Assembly: GCA_027013265.1 (NCBI GenBank)
Contig: JALUXQ010000105.1
Location: 1-13,497, forward strand
Length of the DNA: 13,497 bases
Source: Campylobacteraceae bacterium
GTDB lineage: Bacteria; Campylobacterota; Campylobacteria; Campylobacterales; Sulfurospirillaceae
Direction of reading: 5' to 3'
In this document: positions 1-7,681 of the stretch, in pieces
Layout: the number at the start of each line of letters is the position of its first letter
How positions within the stretch are numbered: position 1 is the first letter of the stretch
Program-made: the position numbers and the translations under genes
Notes under the pieces: model-generated
The model's database searches: none
Told to the model about the DNA's origin: nothing
The model's input: the letters and a program-made list of their open reading frames with translations, nothing else

Positions 1-86
1 ATGATGAAAATGTGAAAAATACCTTAAAAGAAAATAGAGAAAACCATGATATTTTATGGTTAGGAAGTTATGTAAATGGGGAGTAA
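1..86 (+). CDS. pheA: Prephenate dehydratase, C-terminal tail (partial, 5' end off window)
   Basis: An open frame (codons from base 3, TAA at 84-86) enters from the left edge and gives 27 residues ending LWLGSYVNGE. Prephenate dehydratases carry a C-terminal ACT regulatory domain that typically ends in a strand with the sequence LGSYP, and WLGSYV fits this. PheA (often fused to chorismate mutase) makes phenylpyruvate for phenylalanine synthesis in the cytoplasm. In Campylobacter jejuni pheA lies directly before hisC, which supports the call. Only the tail is visible, so identity rests on one short motif plus gene order. The stop codon lies 1 nt before the preferred hisC start. Confidence 0.6.
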   Translation, partial: DENVKNTLKENRENHDILWLGSYVNGE

Positions 87-87
87 G

Positions 88-1203
88 ATGAAGTTTAACA
101 GAGTATTAGATAATTTAAAGACATATGAAGCAGGAAAACCCATAGAGTTGGTTGTGCGGGAGTATGGAGTTGATGAAAAAGATATTATAAAGCTAGCTAG
201 CAATGAAAATCCACGAGGATGTAGCAAAAAAGTTCAAGATGCCGTTTGCAAAGATGTCTCTAAGATGAATCTATATCCTGATGATAGTATGTATGAGTTA
301 AAGGAGAAGTTGGCAAACAGATTTGATGTGCAGAGCAAAAATGTTATAGTTGGAGCAGGAAGTGATCAAATCATCTCTTTTGGGGTACATGCAAAAGCAA
401 ATAGTACAAATAAAGTTTTGATGGCAAAAACGACATTTGCTATGTATGAGATATATGCTAGGCAAACAGGTACCACTATACTAAAAACTCCAACGCATCA
501 GCACAATCTCGAGGAATTTTTGGAGATTTACAGACAAAATAGTGATATCGGTGTCATATTTTTGTGCTTGCCGAACAATCCTCTTGGTGAGTGCTTAGAT
601 AGGGATGATGTATATAAATTTTTAGATCAAATTGATAGTGAAACTTTAGTGATAATTGATGGTGCTTATCAGGAGTATGCAAAATTTAAAAGTACTAAAA
701 AAGAGATAAAACCAAAAGATTTGATCGTAAAATATCCAAATACTCTATATTTGGGAACTTTTTCAAAGGCTTATGGACTCGGTGGCATGAGATGTGGATA
801 TGGGATAGCAGATAGTGACATGATAAAGTCCCTGATGAAATTAAGAGCCCCTTTTAATATCACAACTCTATCTCTAAAGGCTGGTATAGTCGCACTTGAT
901 GATGAAAAATTTGTGCAAGATTGTATAAAAGAGAACTTTGAACAGATGAAGATTTATGAAAAATTTGCAAAGGATTTGGGCTTTGATTTTATAGATAGTT
1001 TTACCAATTTTATAACATTAGAGTTCAATGATGATAAAAATTCATCAGAAATTTCTGAAAAACTCTTGAAAAAAGGTATAATTGTAAGAAATCTTGGAGC
1101 GTATGGTATGAATGCTATCCGTGTAACCATAGGAACACCTGAACAAAATGTCAGATTTATGGAAGAATTTAGAAAAATATATTTGAATAAGATGGAAGGT
1201 TAA
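88..1203 (+). CDS. hisC: Histidinol-phosphate aminotransferase
   Basis: PLP-dependent fold-type I aminotransferase converting imidazole-acetol phosphate and glutamate to histidinol phosphate in histidine synthesis. Enzymes of this family in Campylobacterota may also serve aromatic amino acids, which would suit the place after pheA. Counting from base 88 (371 aa), SNENP is at residues 38-42, the GAGSDQ phosphate-binding turn follows near residue 92, LPNNPLGE lies mid-protein, and the PLP lysine is Lys227 in GTFSKAYGLGGMR. An upstream in-frame ATG at 76 (375 aa, adding MGSK, possible Shine-Dalgarno AGGAAG at 62-67) overlaps the pheA end. I prefer ATG 88 because GGGGAG precedes it (78-83, 4-nt spacer) and C. 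jejuni HisC, as I recall it, also begins MKFN. The TAA is immediately followed by the fliF ATG, so the two are probably translationally coupled. Confidence 0.93.
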   Translation: MKFNRVLDNLKTYEAGKPIELVVREYGVDEKDIIKLASNENPRGCSKKVQDAVCKDVSKMNLYPDDSMYELKEKLANRFDVQSKNVIVGAGSDQIISFGVHAKANSTNKVLMAKTTFAMYEIYARQTGTTILKTPTHQHNLEEFLEIYRQNSDIGVIFLCLPNNPLGECLDRDDVYKFLDQIDSETLVIIDGAYQEYAKFKSTKKEIKPKDLIVKYPNTLYLGTFSKAYGLGGMRCGYGIADSDMIKSLMKLRAPFNITTLSLKAGIVALDDEKFVQDCIKENFEQMKIYEKFAKDLGFDFIDSFTNFITLEFNDDKNSSEISEKLLKKGIIVRNLGAYGMNAIRVTIGTPEQNVRFMEEFRKIYLNKMEG

Positions 1204-2904
1204 ATGGATTTAAAAGTCTTTTTAAATCAGATTACAGCATTAGTGCAAGGTTTGTCTTTGAGGCAAAAAATAGTAGCATCTATATCTGTGCTTGTAGTTG
1301 TAGGATTTTTATCGTTTCTGGTTTTTTTTAAAGGCTCTAATTCGGCACTAAATGGTGGATATAGTGTGCTATTTGATAACACAACATCGAGTGATTCTGC
1401 TCTTATTATCCAACAACTTGAAAAAGATAACATAAAATATAAAGTATTGAACGAGGGAACAATCGCAGTTCCGAGTGATATTGTCTATAAAGAGAGAATC
1501 GCTATCTCCGCACTTGGGATTCCAAAAAACTCAAAAGTTGGCTTTGAAATATTTGATAAATCACAATTTGGTTCAACTGATTTTGAACAAAAGATAAAAT
1601 ACCTAAGAGCATTAGAGGGTGAATTATCAAGAACTATAGAGGACTTAAATCCTATATCAAATGCCAGTGTGCATATAGCCATACCCAAAGAGAGTGTTTT
1701 TGCTGACCAAAAACTCCCAGCATCTGCGTCTATTTTGGTTGATATAAAAAGAGGTTTAAGCCTAACAAATAAACAGATAACTGGCATCAAAAACCTAGTC
1801 TCCTCTTCTGTGACAAATCTAAAGCCAGATGATGTAAAAATAGTAGATCAAAATGGTGTGCCTCTTGGTGATAAAGAGTCATACTCAAGTGATTTGATTA
1901 AGAGTCAGATAAAATACAAAAAAGATTATGAGTCTGATCTTGAAAATAAAATCATAAATGTACTTACTCCAGTTGTGGGTGGAAGCGATAAAGTCGTAGC
2001 AAAAGTGACTATTGACTTTGATTTTAAACAAGAAGATTCTGTTAGTGAAGTCTATGATCCAAACTCAGTTCCAAGAAGCGAACAGAGTGTAGAGGAGAAA
2101 AAAACAGGAGCGTCTGTAAAAGATGTAGGCGGTGTCCCAGGAGCTGTAAGCAATATAGGTCCCGTACAAGGCTTGAAAAGTCAACAAAATGGAGAAAAAT
2201 ATGAAAAAAGCTCCACGACTACAAACTATGAAATTTCTAAAAAAACTATTAACACAAAAGGGCAATTTGCAGCTATAAAAAAACTAAGTGCAGCAGTTGT
2301 TGTTGATGGGAATTATGAGTTTGCCAAGGATAAGCAAGGGAAAAGTACAAACAAGCTCACATATGTATCTTTGACAAAAGCACAACTAAGTTCAATTGAT
2401 AGTATAGTAAAACAAGCAGTTGGATATGATAAAAAACGAGGTGATGAGATAACTGTTAGTAACTTAGAGTTTAAGCCTCTTTCAAAAGATGGTACTAAGC
2501 CAGTCACTCAAAGTCTTATAGATAAAGCAGGATACTATTTGGAGCCAATTTTTCCTTTGATGAAGTATCTTTTTGTAGCCATTTTACTCTTACTCTTTTA
2601 TAAGAAAATTATCGTACCTTTCTCCCAAAGGATGCTAGAACAGCAAGTTGAGGATTTAGAAGATATAGAAAACAGGGATATACTTGATGAAGAGGAGAAT
2701 GCAGAGGATACACTGGAAAAATTTAGAAAAGCAAGAAAGAAAGTTGAAGAACAGTTGGGAATTGGAGAAGATTTTAATGAAGATGCACTGAAATATGATG
2801 TGTTATTAGAGAAGTTAAAAACACTTTCTGAGCAAAAAAGTGAAGAAGTTGCAGGATTATTAGAGGGATTGATGCACAGTTCCTCTGATATGGATAAGGA
2901 GTAG
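1204..2904 (+). CDS. fliF: Flagellar MS-ring protein FliF
   Basis: FliF forms the inner-membrane MS ring on which the flagellar motor and export gate assemble. The 566 residues show a short cytoplasmic N-terminus, a first membrane span at about 23-42, a large periplasmic ring-building region with the VPGAVSNIGP loop typical of the family, and a second span at about 448-466 (YLFVAILLLLFY). A highly acidic cytoplasmic tail follows (VEDLEDIENRDILDEEENAE) and ends in GLLEGLMHSSSDMDKE, where family members bind FliG. Length is normal. The ATG follows the hisC stop with no gap and has GGAAGG upstream within the hisC end. fliG follows after 2 nt, matching the structural pairing of FliF with FliG. 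No separate flagellar (sigma-54 or sigma-28) promoter is evident upstream. Confidence 0.97.
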   Translation: MDLKVFLNQITALVQGLSLRQKIVASISVLVVVGFLSFLVFFKGSNSALNGGYSVLFDNTTSSDSALIIQQLEKDNIKYKVLNEGTIAVPSDIVYKERIAISALGIPKNSKVGFEIFDKSQFGSTDFEQKIKYLRALEGELSRTIEDLNPISNASVHIAIPKESVFADQKLPASASILVDIKRGLSLTNKQITGIKNLVSSSVTNLKPDDVKIVDQNGVPLGDKESYSSDLIKSQIKYKKDYESDLENKIINVLTPVVGGSDKVVAKVTIDFDFKQEDSVSEVYDPNSVPRSEQSVEEKKTGASVKDVGGVPGAVSNIGPVQGLKSQQNGEKYEKSSTTTNYEISKKTINTKGQFAAIKKLSAAVVVDGNYEFAKDKQGKSTNKLTYVSLTKAQLSSIDSIVKQAVGYDKKRGDEITVSNLEFKPLSKDGTKPVTQSLIDKAGYYLEPIFPLMKYLFVAILLLLFYKKIIVPFSQRMLEQQVEDLEDIENRDILDEEENAEDTLEKFRKARKKVEEQLGIGEDFNEDALKYDVLLEKLKTLSEQKSEEVAGLLEGLMHSSSDMDKE

Positions 2905-2906
2905 TA

Positions 2907-3932
2907 TTGAATCTAAGTGAAGATCAAAAAAATGAGTACAATGAGCTATCAATGCCAGAGAAGATAGGGATTTTATTTATTCAACTAGGTGAAGATATCT
3001 CTACAAATCTTTTTTCTCATATGAAAATTGAGACTGTAACTGAAATTTCAAAATATATCGCAACAGTAAAAAACATAGATAAACAGGTGGCAAATGCAGT
3101 TTTAGAAGAGTTTTATGCACTTTTGCAATCAAATCAATATATCAAAAGTGGTGGCTTAGAATATGCCAAAGAGATATTATATAGAACTTTTGGTCCAGAC
3201 GCAGCTCAAAAGATATTAGAAAAGCTGTCAAAAAATATGGAAAATACACAAAACTTTGGGTATCTCTCTCAGATAAAACCACAACAGTTGGCTGATTTTA
3301 TCATAAATGAGCATCCGCAAACAGTTGCACTCATCTTAGCCCATATGGAGCCGACAAGTGCAGCCGAAACTCTCTCTTTTTTTACGGATGAGCTAAGAAG
3401 CGAGGTTACTATAAGGATGGCAAATTTAGGTGAAATTTCACCTTCTGTTGTCAAAAGAGTTTCAGCAGTACTTGAGAATAAACTAGAGTCACTTACTTCA
3501 TATAAAGTAGAAGTTGGAGGTCCAAGAGCTGTTGCTGAAATTCTAAATAGATTAGGTCAAAAAGCTTCAAAAACTACTATATCATTTATAGAACAAGCCG
3601 ATGAACAGTTAGCTTCTACTATAAAAGATATGATGTTCACATTTGAAGATATACTAAAATTAAATACAACAGGCATCAGAGAGATATTAAAAGTTGCAGA
3701 CAAGAAAGATTTGATGGTTGCATTGAAGGGCTCAGGAGAGGATTTAAAAAATAAATTTTTAGAGAACATGTCACAAAGGGCTCAAGAGGCATTTCTAGAA
3801 GAGATGAGTTTTTTAGGAGCTGTTAGAGTTAAAGATGTGGAGGAGGCACAAAGAAGGATTGTTGAAGAGGTTCAAAAACTAGCAGAACAAGGTATACTCC
3901 AAATAGGTGAAGCTGAAGAGATGATAGAGTAG
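2907..3932 (+). CDS. fliG: Flagellar motor switch protein FliG
   Basis: FliG sits on the cytoplasmic face of the MS ring and transmits torque from the stator; its switching is controlled through FliM and FliN. The 341 residues contain the N-terminal FliF-binding domain, the middle-domain motif EHPQTVALILAHM starting at residue 135, the VGGPRAVAEILN segment, and the C-terminal charged torque helix (LKGSGEDLKNKFLENMSQRA) that faces the stator. The start is a TTG at 2907. It is preferred because AAGGAG lies at 2896-2901 with a 5-nt spacer; the first in-frame ATG (MPEKIG) is 15 codons inside and would cut the N-terminal domain. The gene begins 2 nt after fliF. Confidence 0.97.
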   Translation: MNLSEDQKNEYNELSMPEKIGILFIQLGEDISTNLFSHMKIETVTEISKYIATVKNIDKQVANAVLEEFYALLQSNQYIKSGGLEYAKEILYRTFGPDAAQKILEKLSKNMENTQNFGYLSQIKPQQLADFIINEHPQTVALILAHMEPTSAAETLSFFTDELRSEVTIRMANLGEISPSVVKRVSAVLENKLESLTSYKVEVGGPRAVAEILNRLGQKASKTTISFIEQADEQLASTIKDMMFTFEDILKLNTTGIREILKVADKKDLMVALKGSGEDLKNKFLENMSQRAQEAFLEEMSFLGAVRVKDVEEAQRRIVEEVQKLAEQGILQIGEAEEMIE

Positions 3933-3940
3933 GATGCTTA

Positions 3941-4717
3941 ATGGATAATGTGATAGAAAAACAAGATATAGAGAAACACACAATTCAAAAGTATAGATTT
4001 AAGGTGTTGGGTTCATCTGTGCAGAACGAAGATGAATCTTGTGAAGATAGAGCAGAAATTGATAAGAAAGAGATTTTGGAGCTACCAGAATCAAAAGAGG
4101 AATTTGTGCAACAAGATGAAAATAAATTTGTTGAAGAGTTACTGAAAAAAAGTGATGAACTATCCTCAAATATAATAAAAATGCAGATGCAAATTGAGAA
4201 ACAAGAGAGTGATTTTCATAATCGGCTAGAGACAGAGATAGCCAGAGAAAAAGAGACATCCCTGAAAGAGGGCTATGAAAAAGCAAAACAAGAGCTTGAG
4301 CAAAAGTATGATTTGGCAATGCAGAGTTATAAAAATTCAGCACAAAAGTTAAATGATAAGTTAAATACGATAGATGATTTTTTGAGTAAAATAGAAAAAG
4401 ATATAGCAAATACAGCAGTTGAGGTCGCAAAAGAGGTTGTAAAAAAAGAGATAAGCAGTGACAGCTCAGATGTAGCAATTGCTTTGGCCAAAGAGCTTCT
4501 AAATGAGCTCAGAGATGCAAATAAAATCACTATAAAAGTACATCCTGATGATTTTAAGATGATGAGTGAAGTGTTTGGAGACAATAAGAAGGTGAAAGTG
4601 GAAGTTGACACAGCTATCTCAAAAGGTGGAGTTGTGTTGTTGAGTGAAAATGGAAACTTAGATGGAAATATATCTGAAAGATTTGAAAAAGTAAAAAATC
4701 TATTACACGATAATTAA
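3941..4717 (+). CDS. fliH: Flagellar export ATPase regulator FliH
   Basis: FliH binds and restrains the FliI ATPase and links it to the C-ring during flagellar type III export. The 258 residues have a poorly conserved, charged N-terminus (1-60), a long predicted coiled coil from about 65 to 150 (includes EGYEKAKQELEQKY), and a C-terminal globular part related to V-ATPase subunit E, with VAKEVVKKEI and ITIKVHPDDFKMM, a strand seen in FliH/HrpE proteins. Sequence identity in this family is low, so the call leans on architecture plus position directly after fliF-fliG. ATG 3941 follows the fliG stop by 8 nt, with AGGA at 3931-3934 overlapping that stop. Confidence 0.92.
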   Translation: MDNVIEKQDIEKHTIQKYRFKVLGSSVQNEDESCEDRAEIDKKEILELPESKEEFVQQDENKFVEELLKKSDELSSNIIKMQMQIEKQESDFHNRLETEIAREKETSLKEGYEKAKQELEQKYDLAMQSYKNSAQKLNDKLNTIDDFLSKIEKDIANTAVEVAKEVVKKEISSDSSDVAIALAKELLNELRDANKITIKVHPDDFKMMSEVFGDNKKVKVEVDTAISKGGVVLLSENGNLDGNISERFEKVKNLLHDN

Positions 4718-4729
4718 GATAAAATTGGA

Positions 4730-6565
4730 ATGAAAATTAATTTAAAAAACCAAAATATACAAGAATTGAAAGATGAATGTGTAGCAATTAGAAGCAAAAT
4801 TATTCAAACAGTCAGTAAAAATGGCGGGCATTTGAGTAGTAATGTAGGAGCGGTTGAGCTCATCGTTGCTATGCATTATGTGTTTGATTGTGAAAAAGAT
4901 CCATTTATATTTGATGTTAGTCATCAATCCTACGCGCACAAACTATTGACAGGAAGAGAAGAGAAGTTTGACACACTTAGGCAAATTGATGGCATTAGTG
5001 GTTATACAAAGCCATGTGAATCAAAATATGACTACTTTGTAGCAGGACACAGTTCCACCTCAATTTCACTAGCTGTTGGTGCAGCAAAGGCGATATCGCT
5101 AAAAGGTGAAAGTGATACAAGAGTACCTGTTGCCTTGATTGGTGATGGCTCCATGAGTGCTGGGATGGTGTATGAAGCACTAAATGAGCTTGGTTTTAGA
5201 AAGTATCCCGTAGTAATTATCTTAAATGACAATAAGATGAGTATATCAAAGCCAATAGGAGCGATAAGTAGCTTTCTTTCACATGCCATGGCTGGAAATT
5301 TTTACCAAAAACTTAAAAAAACAACAGAACAGATACTCGAATATCTACCGCAAAGTGCTACATATATGGCAAAAAAGTTTGAAGAGAGCTTTAAATTAAT
5401 CACTCCCGGAATTTTATTTGAAGAGTTAGGAATCGACTATATAGGACCAGTAGATGGGCACAATATAGAGAGTCTGATAAAGGCTTTTGAGGCAGCAAAA
5501 GGGTTAAAGAAACCTGTTATTATACATACGCAAACTATAAAAGGCAAAGGGTATGAGAAGGCAGAGGGTTACTTTGAAAATTGGCATGGAGTAGGTCCGT
5601 TTGATATACAAAGTGGAAAATCGCTAAAAAAGAGTGCTGGCAAAAGTGCAACTGTTATGTATAGCGAAGCATTGTTAGAGTTGGCAAAAGAGCATGAAAA
5701 TGTAGTTGGAGTGACAGCTGCTATGCCTAGCGGAACAGGCATGGATAAGCTTATAAGTGCATATCCTAAGCGTTTTTGGGATGTGGCTATCGCGGAACAG
5801 CATGCAGTCACTTCTATGTGCGCTATGGCAAAAGAGGGTTTTAAACCTTTCGTTACTATTTACTCTACTTTTCTGCAAAGAGCGTATGATCAAGTGATAC
5901 ATGATGCTTGTATTATGAACTTAAATGTTGTATTTGCGATGGATAGAGCAGGTATAGTCGGGGAGGATGGAGAGACCCATCAAGGAGCCTTTGACATATC
6001 CTTTTTGAGCGCTATTCCAAATATGACCCTACTTGCTCCAAGAGATGAAAAGAGTATACATTTGGCAGTAAAATATGCCTATACTCACCAAGGACCACTC
6101 GCGATTCGATATCCAAGAGGAGTTTTTTTGGATTGTGAAGTAGAGCGTGAAACACCTTTTGAATTGGGAAAATTAGAAGTTATAAAAGAGCAAAAAGATG
6201 CAAAAGTTTTACTGTTGGGGTATGGCAATGGTGTTGGAAGAGCAGTTCAGGTTGCGAAATTACTTGAAAAGCAGAAGATTAAATCCTCTGTTGTAGATTT
6301 AAGATTTGTAAAACCATTAGATGAAGATAGCTTAAAAAAACTTTCAAAAAACCATAGCTTCTGGTTTGTTTTTAGTGATAGTGCAAAATCAGGAGGAGTT
6401 GGTTCACTTTTAGGTATGGTTAAAGAGAAGAACTCGCTAGATGTGAAGATAAAAAGCTTTGAGTATGATGATAAATTTATCATCCACGGAAATACCAAAT
6501 TAGTAGAAGAGAGATTGGGAATCTCACACAAACAGATAGCTAAAAAAATTATAGAGGAGATCTAA
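4730..6565 (+). CDS. dxs: 1-deoxy-D-xylulose-5-phosphate synthase
   Basis: Cytoplasmic thiamine-diphosphate enzyme that condenses pyruvate with glyceraldehyde 3-phosphate to DXP, the entry step of the MEP isoprenoid pathway and a precursor supply for thiamine and pyridoxal. The 611 residues (family about 620) contain NGGHLSSNVGAVEL near the N-terminus, DVSHQSYAHK with His65, the thiamine-diphosphate motif GDGSMSAGM beginning at Gly138 and closing at NDNK (166-169), and the catalytic glutamate Glu356 in AIAEQHA. A transketolase pyrimidine-binding and a C-terminal transketolase domain follow. The family usually has DVGHQ where this protein has DVSHQ, a mild change. The ATG lies 12 nt after fliH, with only a weak ribosome site (GGA touching the start). 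The last codons overlap a terminator hairpin shared with ahpC. Confidence 0.97.
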   Translation: MKINLKNQNIQELKDECVAIRSKIIQTVSKNGGHLSSNVGAVELIVAMHYVFDCEKDPFIFDVSHQSYAHKLLTGREEKFDTLRQIDGISGYTKPCESKYDYFVAGHSSTSISLAVGAAKAISLKGESDTRVPVALIGDGSMSAGMVYEALNELGFRKYPVVIILNDNKMSISKPIGAISSFLSHAMAGNFYQKLKKTTEQILEYLPQSATYMAKKFEESFKLITPGILFEELGIDYIGPVDGHNIESLIKAFEAAKGLKKPVIIHTQTIKGKGYEKAEGYFENWHGVGPFDIQSGKSLKKSAGKSATVMYSEALLELAKEHENVVGVTAAMPSGTGMDKLISAYPKRFWDVAIAEQHAVTSMCAMAKEGFKPFVTIYSTFLQRAYDQVIHDACIMNLNVVFAMDRAGIVGEDGETHQGAFDISFLSAIPNMTLLAPRDEKSIHLAVKYAYTHQGPLAIRYPRGVFLDCEVERETPFELGKLEVIKEQKDAKVLLLGYGNGVGRAVQVAKLLEKQKIKSSVVDLRFVKPLDEDSLKKLSKNHSFWFVFSDSAKSGGVGSLLGMVKEKNSLDVKIKSFEYDDKFIIHGNTKLVEERLGISHKQIAKKIIEEI

Positions 6566-6576
6566 AGAGCTCCTCT
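6553..6576. terminator. Hairpin between convergent dxs and ahpC, strongest for ahpC
   Basis: AGAGGAG (6553-6559) pairs with CTCCTCT (6570-6576) around a 10-nt loop, straddling the dxs stop codon. On the + strand it is followed only by GTTTATGTTTG. On the - strand it is followed within 4 nt by seven Ts (complement of 6542-6548), a classic intrinsic terminator for ahpC that lies inside the dxs coding sequence. Read from sequence; folding energy was not computed. Confidence 0.75.
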
Positions 6577-6587
6577 GTTTATGTTTG

Positions 6588-7184
6588 TTATAACTCTTCA
6601 GAGTGTTTTGCTAGATATTCAGCAACACCATTAGTTGAAGCTTTCATACCTTCATCACCTTTATTCCAGCCAGCAGGACAAACCTCTCCGTACTCGTTTG
6701 TAAAAAGCATAGCATCTACCATTCTTAGCATTTCATCAATATTTCTACCAAGTGGCAGGTCATTTATGACCGCATGTCTAACGGTACCATCAGCGTCAAT
6801 TAAAAATGAGCCACGAAGTGCAACGCTACCACCAAGTAAAACATCAAAATCTTTTGAAATTTGTTTATTTAAATCTGCTACTAGGGGAAATTTGATTCTG
6901 CCGATTCCGCCTTTATCTACTTGGGTTTCTCTCCAAGCGAAGTGCGAAAATTGACTGTCAACTGAAACACCTATCACATTGATGCCTCTACTCTTAAACT
7001 CTTCAATTCTATGCGAAAAAGCGATAATCTCGCTAGGACATACAAATGTAAAATCTAGTGGATAGAAAAATAGAACGGTTCCCTTGTCCCCAAAATTTTT
7101 ATAAAGATTAAAATCTTCGACTATTTGTCCATCTTCCAATACTGCGGTTGCAGTAAAATCTGGTGCTTTGTTTGTTACTAACAT
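6588..7184 (-). CDS. ahpC: 2-Cys peroxiredoxin (alkyl hydroperoxide reductase AhpC)
   Basis: Typical 2-Cys peroxiredoxin that reduces H2O2, organic peroxides and peroxynitrite in the cytoplasm. The 198 residues carry the peroxidatic Cys49 in DFTFVCPSE and the resolving Cys169 in GEVCPAGW. A GGIG motif (compare GGLG of overoxidation-sensitive members) is present, but the C-terminus reads EYLAKH rather than the usual YF motif. The start has AAGGAG on the - strand 5-6 nt upstream and an extended -10 promoter at 7221-7229. No ahpF reductase is next to it, as is usual in Campylobacterota, where thioredoxin is the likely electron donor (inference). It is divergent from fdxA, the same arrangement as in C. 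jejuni, where ahpC is repressed by iron. It is convergent with dxs with a 22-nt gap. Confidence 0.95.
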   Translation of the reverse strand: MLVTNKAPDFTATAVLEDGQIVEDFNLYKNFGDKGTVLFFYPLDFTFVCPSEIIAFSHRIEEFKSRGINVIGVSVDSQFSHFAWRETQVDKGGIGRIKFPLVADLNKQISKDFDVLLGGSVALRGSFLIDADGTVRHAVINDLPLGRNIDEMLRMVDAMLFTNEYGEVCPAGWNKGDEGMKASTNGVAEYLAKHSEEL

Positions 7185-7193
7185 ATCGTCTCC

Positions 7194-7203
7194 TTATTAA
7201 TAA
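7194..7203. repeat. Perfect 10-bp palindrome TTATTAATAA in the ahpC leader
   Basis: TTATTAATAA is its own reverse complement. It lies between the ahpC ribosome site and its -10 box, about 10 nt before the start codon. The position would suit a repressor site of the Fur/PerR kind, but in DNA this AT-rich a 10-bp AT palindrome may be chance. No published consensus could be matched with confidence. Confidence 0.3.
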
Positions 7204-7220
7204 TATTTCTTAAAAACAAA

Positions 7221-7229
7221 ATTATAGCA
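7221..7229 (-). promoter_or_regulatory. ahpC promoter, extended -10
   Basis: On the - strand the bases read TGCTATAAT, a perfect TATAAT with the TGn extension. It lies 37 nt from the ahpC start codon, giving a leader of about 30 nt. No clear -35 box; the upstream DNA is A/T-rich, as is common for the housekeeping sigma factor in Campylobacterota. Confidence 0.7.
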
Positions 7230-7329
7230 TTTTAAAATTATATTAAAATTAAGTCAATCTTTCTAAGTGATATTTATTTTTTAAATTAGTATGATTGTTT
7301 AAACTTTTATTTCTATTTTAATTTTCTTG

Positions 7330-7338
7330 TGATATAGT
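7330..7338 (+). promoter_or_regulatory. fdxA promoter, extended -10
   Basis: TGATATAGT gives a TGn extension and a 5-of-6 match to TATAAT. It is followed by a leader of about 45 nt that includes a weak AGGG/CCCT inverted pair (7348-7351 with 7365-7368). No -35 box is visible, but T-rich tracts lie upstream. This promoter is back to back with that of ahpC. Confidence 0.55.
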
Positions 7339-7390
7339 TTCGTATGCAGGGTTATTTTTATGTGCCCTATATTAAAATTAAGGAGAAGAG

Positions 7391-7675
7391 ATGGCCGTTG
7401 AAATTACAGATATTTGTATAGCTTGTGGAGCTTGCATAGATGAGTGCCCAGTAGAAGCAATTGTTGATGATGATGATAATCCAACAGGGGAAGATATTTA
7501 TTATGTTTATGCTGATAAATGTGTAGAGTGTGTTGGTCATCATGATGAACCAGCATGTGCAGCTGCGTGTCCAACTGAGGGATGTATAGTATGGAGTGAT
7601 GTTGTTGATGGACAGCCAAGTCGCGATGAGATAGGTGCCGATTTGAGAAAGGGCGATACTCCTTGCGTTGAATAA
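7391..7675 (+). CDS. fdxA: 2[4Fe-4S] ferredoxin, Alvin type
   Basis: Small soluble electron carrier of 94 residues. The first cluster motif is C9-x2-C12-x2-C15-x3-C19-P. The second is C44-x2-C47-x8-C56-x3-C60-P, whose 8-residue insert defines the Alvin (Allochromatium vinosum) type. Two further cysteines, Cys65 and Cys92, fall outside the eight ligands. An acidic run DDDD at 26-29 and an overall acidic chain suit docking to redox partners. In autotrophic Campylobacterota such ferredoxins may feed 2-oxoacid:ferredoxin oxidoreductases of the reductive TCA cycle (inference). C. jejuni FdxA, also divergent from ahpC, was reported as iron-induced and needed for aerotolerance. Ribosome site AAGGAG is at 7380-7385 with a 5-nt spacer. 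Confidence 0.93.
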   Translation: MAVEITDICIACGACIDECPVEAIVDDDDNPTGEDIYYVYADKCVECVGHHDEPACAAACPTEGCIVWSDVVDGQPSRDEIGADLRKGDTPCVE

Positions 7676-7681
7676 TAGACT

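Noticed and set aside
42..61. AACCAT/ATGGTT inverted repeat near the pheA end
   Set aside because: Only 6 bp with an 8-nt loop, inside coding sequence in AT-rich DNA, with no T-tract; likely chance.
76..87. Earlier hisC start at ATG 76
   Set aside because: Possible, with AGGAAG 8 nt upstream, but it overlaps the pheA end and adds MGSK, which I do not recall in relatives; ATG 88 matches the known MKFN start.
3999..4478. 159-codon open frame on the - strand opposite fliH
   Set aside because: It lies wholly opposite a well supported coding frame, is leucine- and serine-rich as expected of an antisense reading of a coiled coil, and has no ribosome site.
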